The notes under the pieces: generated by a model
The model's input: only the letters and a program-made list of their open reading frames with translations
Told to the model about the DNA's origin: nothing
Databases searched by the model: none
Assembly (NCBI GenBank): GCA_029582165.1
Contig: CM055875.1
Location: 961,001-1,025,000, forward strand
Length of the DNA stretch: 64,000 nucleotides
Origin: Portulaca oleracea
Lineage: Eukaryota > Streptophyta > Magnoliopsida > Caryophyllales > Portulacaceae
Reading direction: 5' to 3'
Program-made: the position numbers and the translations under genes
In this document: positions 59,271 to 64,000 of the stretch, piece after piece
Position numbering within the stretch: the first letter of the stretch is position 1
Layout: each line of letters starts with the position of its first letter

Positions 59271-59980
59271 ATGAGTATGAATACGAGTATGAGCAGAGGA
59301 AGAGCGTGCGACATGAGCAACGGTGAACCCGAGCATGAGAAAGAAGAAGAAGAAGAAGAAGAAGAAGAAGAAATGAGAGTTAAGGTGGGTTGTTATGGCG
59401 GCCTTGTTAAGCTGGTGAGTGATCCTTGTGAGGAGATTATGCTTTTATGGGGTCTTCAACAACCCATCCATTCTAACCCAAACGCCTTCGTCAACCAATC
59501 CTCTCTCTCTCTCAATCTCGATGCTTCCGGACATTCTTTCTCCATTCTCCAGTCACCCTCTTCTCTCATCACTCCTGGAGTCACTGGATCCGTCATGTGG
59601 GACAGCGGTGTCGTTTTGGCCAAGTTCTTAGAGCATGCTGTCGATTCAGGCCTTATCTTTCTTCATGGCAAAAAGCTCCTTGAGTTGGGTTCTGGCTGCG
59701 GATTGGTTGGGTATTCATCCCCAAACTCCTCTCTATCTACTCCATTTCTTGTTTGTTTTGATTACTAACTTTCTCACTCATAATTGTTGTGGTCCAAGCT
59801 GTATTGCAGCTGTTCTAGGAGCTCATGCTACTTTGACCGATCTTCCTGATAGGCTTAGGCTTCTCAAAAAGAATGTCGATACCAATTTAACCACCGACAT
59901 CCACGGTTCTGCTATTGTCACTGAGCTTACTTGGGGAGATCAACCTGATCCCGAACTGCTTCATCCTTTGCCTGATTATG
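59271..59980 (+). CDS. METTL21-type (Methyltransf_16) protein methyltransferase, 5' exons
   Basis: SAM-dependent seven-beta-strand methyltransferases of this family methylate lysines of chaperones, elongation factors or similar proteins. Exon 1 (59271-59710) encodes a short N-terminus, a run of Glu from a GAA repeat, GGLVKLVSDPCEEIMLLWGL and GVTGSVMWDSGVVLAKFLEH, and the SAM-binding motif I ELGSGCGLVG (residues 138-147). Exon 2 (59799-59980) continues C-IAAVLGAHATLTDLPDRLRLL and ends after LLHPLPDYG. The intron (59711-59798, GT..AG) is in phase. The catalytic DxxY-like and C-terminal exons are not in the window, so the gene is cut by the window edge or interrupted by a very long intron 2. The start could also be a later Met (for example MRVKVGC). 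Confidence 0.8.
59340..59373 (+). repeat. GAA microsatellite encoding poly-Glu
   Basis: About 11 GAA/GAG codons in the first exon of the methyltransferase. The length is likely to vary between individuals. Confidence 0.9.
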
Positions 59981-60200
59981 GTAACCAATTTTCACCTTTA
60001 TTCATGATTTTCCCAAGTTTCATGCAATTTACATTGTCCATGTCTCAATATCACATACCGCTTAGGCATTAGTGAAATTTTCTTGTTTGATCAAGGGATG
60101 ACAGTTAGACTTAGAAGTCCGTAAGAACACAAGGGCGGAGCCTTCTAATTGAGCTTTGTTGGATTAGGGATGGCCCGGATGGCAATTAAATTGAGGGGAG

Positions 60201-60425
60201 TCAATGGTTCTTTCTTTTGACAATTCGGAAAGAAGACATCCATGTGGCTTTCCCTAGCGTTCTATTGTATGCAAACTCAACATGGGGCAACAATACATCC
60301 GAGCTCCTCTTATTCTGCTTGATGGGAATCCTTAGTAAAGTGCCTAGGGTTCTGTTGGTCCCATGTGTTTGATCATCTACATGCAGGTAGTGTTGAACTA
60401 GAGCTGAATGCCTAAGTTTCTCCAC
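60201..60425 (-). pseudogene. Ty3/gypsy integrase fragment
   Basis: A 74-codon frame with HVDDQTHGTNRTLGTLLRIP and VLLPHVEFAYNRTLGKATWM, the pattern of the integrase catalytic C-terminal part (T-D-G-Q-T-E-x-x-N-R-T-L and E-F-A-Y-N). The expected catalytic Glu after DDQT is His here. An isolated relic. Confidence 0.75.
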
Positions 60426-60856
60426 AAGGTGAGCTAGAAATGACTCAGAAAATTCAAGTCAAGTGCCATACTCTTTGAAATTACATGTAGTTTGACAACT
60501 TCCTTGAAATACAAGTTAGCGACATTTGAAGTATCAAGATAGTTGATGGAGATCAACTACACAAACATGATCAAGAATCATTTAACAACTTGGTGGCACC
60601 TACAATGATCAACGACGACCTTGCCACAATCCAAGAATGCCCAGTGCACTCCTAGAATTAGTCAAAGAATGATCCGGTGTAATGTCTACACTCTTCATTT
60701 GCATATCTTGCGGTTGAGTTATAACCATGTTCTAATTTTTGGTGTAGCTTTTAGTTCACTGAGTTAGCTATCTAAAATAATGCTTCAAACCCCTGAGTTC
60801 ATTTGATAGCTCAATCTGGCCAAACATCAAAAGAGTGTAGAATTGCAAAAGTCGAC

Positions 60857-61211
60857 TGGAAGGTACCCTTCATTTTGCGGAAACTATTTTTCGGCTCCCA
60901 TGTTATAAAAATACATTTTAAGTTACCCTATAATTTAAGTTAACAATTGTTAGGTGGTAAATTCGGTGATTTAAGCATGTTTCTGATGAGGTTACGTGGA
61001 CTATTTGGACGCGCATCATTTTTTGAGCATTGATGTCTGTCGACAATAGACATTTTCAAGCAATTAGCCCCCAAAACCTCGCCAAAAGCATGTTCAAGTC
61101 ACTGAATTTGTCACTTAACAATTGTTAACTTGAATTAGAGGGTACCTTAAAATGTATTCTAGAAACATGGGGGCCTAAAAATAGTTTCCACAAAATGAAG
61201 GGTACCTTCCA
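60857..61211. mobile_element. Inverted-repeat MITE, 355 bp
   Basis: Ends TGGAAGGTACCCTTCATTTTG and CAAAATGAAGGGTACCTTCCA are perfect 21-bp complements. Arms continue (~95 bp) with mismatches to TAACAATTGTTA near the centre. No coding capacity. No clear target duplication seen. Confidence 0.75.
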
Positions 61212-64000
61212 ATCTTGTTTTGGTAGAATTGAGCCCATTTTGAGTACTTGGGTGAAGTGAGCTGTGTGTCTACTTGCTTGCTATTGTACCAACTGCAATT
61301 TCTGCTCAATTTTAACTTGGGAAACAACATTGTGATCCTACTGAAGAGCTCAGGTCAGTTGGATTGAAATAAAGTAGAGGAAAGGTTTCTAATTGGAGAA
61401 AAAGGTGGCCCTTTTTTACTTTTTGAGCTACTTGGCTGTATGCCTACTGTTTTGAGCAACTTGGCTGCTTGATCAGCCTTTTGACATCATGTTTGTGTTT
61501 GCCCTGTGTTTTAGAGTTGCTATTGTAACATCTTGGGGAGATTAGAGCTTAGCCAAGCTGAATCAAACTGTACAGGATAAATGAAAGTGAGGGCCTGTTT
61601 TCCTATATAAGGGCTTCCTCAGGTATTTTATGGACGCACTTGAGATAAATGAAAGTATTCAGCTTGGTTGTGAGTCCTTATAACACTCTTTAAATCCCCT
61701 TAGGCTGTATCCTGAATCCGGTAGGTTTTAGTGGTGATACTTAGGGTCTCCTTTAGGTTTATTGGTGTTTTTGTATGTAATCCACCTTAGGGGGGCTCCT
61801 TGTTGGTGTCTCTTATCAATGTTAGGTAACCTATTCTATTTGTCAAATTTGAAACTCCTTACTTGCAGAATCACTAAGTTGATTTAGGTTCTGACAAATT
61901 TCATTGACATAGCTAGAATTTAGAAAGAAGGTATGTCTTCATCAATTTCAATTGCAGCATGTCACAAAATTGTACCAAGTGCCCCAACTTGCATGAAACA
62001 TTTGTCTTACATTCCATAGTGCAAATTGGCTTAATCCTCTCAGGTTTGACTAGTTAGAGAGTCCTACTCTTTTGTTGCCTTGTTATAGCAAGGCCCCAAG
62101 CTAAGATGACAAATTCATTTATTTCGACCTATAAATTCAAATTGAATAACAAAATCAATTTACGTCCAAGTGACTGTGAATTGCTGTCTGATTTGGCTCA
62201 GTCCTACCATGGTTGATTGTTTAAGGTCTGTTCTGGCCTTTAGGGTTGAGTCTTAGCTAGGCCCTGACCCTAGTGCCAACTGTCTTCTTTTTGAGTTTCT
62301 TAACTTGTCTAGGGGATTGTTTGAGTGGGAGTTTTCTTGCTTTGAATAACATTTATATGGGCTTTTATGAACTTCGATCTCTTTTTTCCATAGTCATACA
62401 TACATCAAGTGGCTACCCTCTTGTTCTTGCATCCCACTATGACCTAAACACAACCTCATGCAAAAAAAGGAAAAATTAAAAAACCAAGTCCATAAAGAAT
62501 CTTAGTAAGATATTTAGTAGGCCTTCTGCTCAGCAACATGCTAGAGCCAATATTTAGGTGAGCTCAACTGCAAAGGCTCATGAGGTGAAAGACAAGGTGA
62601 GCTCAGGAGCACACAACCAGAAAACTCGCAAGAATCAGGAGGGGAGACCTCTGAAATGGAAGCCAATCCCTTTGGAAGATTAGAAAGTGGCTGAATTTGT
62701 TGATCCTGCTTGCTAATTTTGAGGTTGCTTTTGTTTGTGATGTTGACATTTTTTGGCATCATACTGGTGGCCAGCCAATCGATGTTCCACATGATGCTGC
62801 ATGTAAGTCTATAGCTCCTACCAAAGCACGAGCCACTTCAAATAGGTCATTGCTCTTGCCCGAAATATGTGTGCGGCCTATTTGTCACAAATGCAGTTGT
62901 TCGGGACAATTGCTTGAGAGACATGGTCCGAACCCGGTGGGAAGGAGAAACAGGAAAGGTGGGGTTCCTTTTTTTCCCTGTGGTTGAGTCACTTGGGTAG
63001 TGCCTCTGGAATCCTGTAATTCTCGATAGCTGTGCCTACACTTCCTTGCTGACTCCAAACGCTTTTGCGGCTTCCAACTGTTTGATTGGGCCCAAGGTAT
63101 GATTAAAAGGAAGGAGAAGTTTTAGTTTTCCTGCAGATGTGATGTTTTATGAGCTTTAGGGTGAAGGCTAAGCTCAAGGAGAGAATCTTACCTACTTTCT
63201 ACCTTTTAAAACAACTACTTTTGATAATCTTCACTGAGGAATCAGGAAATCTTACCTACTTTGTACCTCAGATGTGATACCTAAGGAGGAAATGCAAAGC
63301 TTTTTTTAGGTATTTGGTAGGACTAGAGCCGAATTATAATGTTGTTGAGCATCATCTAGGGGGGCTTTACTACTCCTAGCCCATCTAAACCCTCGCTTTG
63401 CATAACCTCTTGAGCATACCAAGCCTTTAACTCCACCGAACAAACCCCATTCAATCTCAATGCCACTAGAACATGTTAGTAAGTGTCAAGGACTTGGCCA
63501 TATTGTCTTAGAGGGGCGAAACTGTATGGTAGTCACCTTGTTTGAGTTTGAATCAATTCAAGAAGAGGAGGTTGATCATAGCCATTAGACATGTGTCTGA
63601 TGATGGGCTTTTGAAGGACTAGCTCAAGAGGTAGAGTAATGATATTCGTTTGTGATAAGGGGAACCTTAAGCAGGGTCAAGAATACCCAAGATGAACATA
63701 GGAGATCGTTGATGGTGAGAGTTGAATAAATGTTGTTTCCTAAGCTATGGGGCACAAAGTAATGCCAAAGCTTCGCTTTACCCAAACCCTTGCAACATAC
63801 AGTGGCTTAATCATCTTTTTCCAGAGGAAACACCATCCTTGTTACCCTAAAATGTTTTTACTCCGGATAAGAAGCAAAAATCCAGTTTGGGCCTGTGTGA
63901 TTTGTTCTGGTGGAATCCAGAAGTTGAAATGTTGATTGCAACTTTGATGGAAAGATGAAAGCACAAAACAACCTTTAGGAAATAATTTGCTATGAGCCTA

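Larger units (their letters stand above)
59981..64000 (+). other. Long intron 2 or 3' flank of the methyltransferase gene
   Basis: No further methyltransferase exon recognised. It includes an integrase relic (60201-60425), an inverted-repeat element (60857-61211) and otherwise AT-rich sequence. An ORF at 62697-62987 with several Cys and basic residues (CHKCSCSGQLLERHGPNPVG) has no recognised family. Confidence 0.5.

Noticed and set aside
59138..59320. Minus-strand 60-codon ORF over the methyltransferase start
   Set aside because: Shadow of the real plus-strand exon and its GAA repeat.

Overview
This is a low-GC piece of a eudicot nuclear genome. The evidence is spliced genes with GT..AG introns, plant-type transposable elements (MULE, Athila-type Ty3/gypsy, Ty1/copia, hAT, Stowaway and Tourist MITEs), and plant families such as FAR1-related, At2g35280-like F-box and At4g04775-like GRF zinc-finger proteins. 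I cannot name the species from sequence alone.

Layout. 0-3.3 kb: a decayed MuDR/MULE transposase carrying an inserted hAT-like MITE. 3.5-9.7 kb: fast-evolving small genes or pseudogenes: a TAG-split coiled-coil/membrane ORF inside a direct repeat, an F-box gene with one nonsense codon, and a divergent pair of GRF zinc-finger/transmembrane genes that form a ~2.1 kb inverted duplication. 9.7-18.2 kb: an Athila-type LTR retrotransposon with 5' LTR, tRNA-Asp primer site, nearly intact gag and badly broken pol; no 3' LTR is visible. It lies in the 3' part of a minus-strand ORF. 18.2-22.3 kb: repeats, including an 840-bp hAT element with a perfect 8-bp target duplication. 22.4-25.2 kb: a FAR1-related (MULE-derived) gene broken by frameshifts and a stop. 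26.4-33.6 kb: a 159-codon ORF split by a young, complete, minus-strand non-autonomous Athila-type element (26483-33174, TSD TTCAT) that has two unfamiliar ORFs in place of gag-pol. 34.5-36 kb: a copia LTR with an adjoining gag. 36.6-40 kb: an inverted-repeat element and three MITEs nested inside each other.

The right third holds the two ordinary host genes. The first is a complete plant non-lysosomal glucosylceramidase (GBA2/GH116) gene with 18 coding exons (40422-57361) that join in phase to 963 codons. The second is the 5' part of a METTL21-type protein methyltransferase gene (from 59271) that appears to run off the window. Their introns and the spacer between them hold MITEs, foldback elements and gypsy relics.

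The most noteworthy material is: the non-autonomous Athila-type element with its two accessory ORFs and the gene it interrupts; palindromic CTCGCCCGAG arrays just upstream of the TATA box in the LTRs of both Athila-type elements, which vary far faster than the rest of the LTR; and the inverted duplication of the GRF/transmembrane gene.
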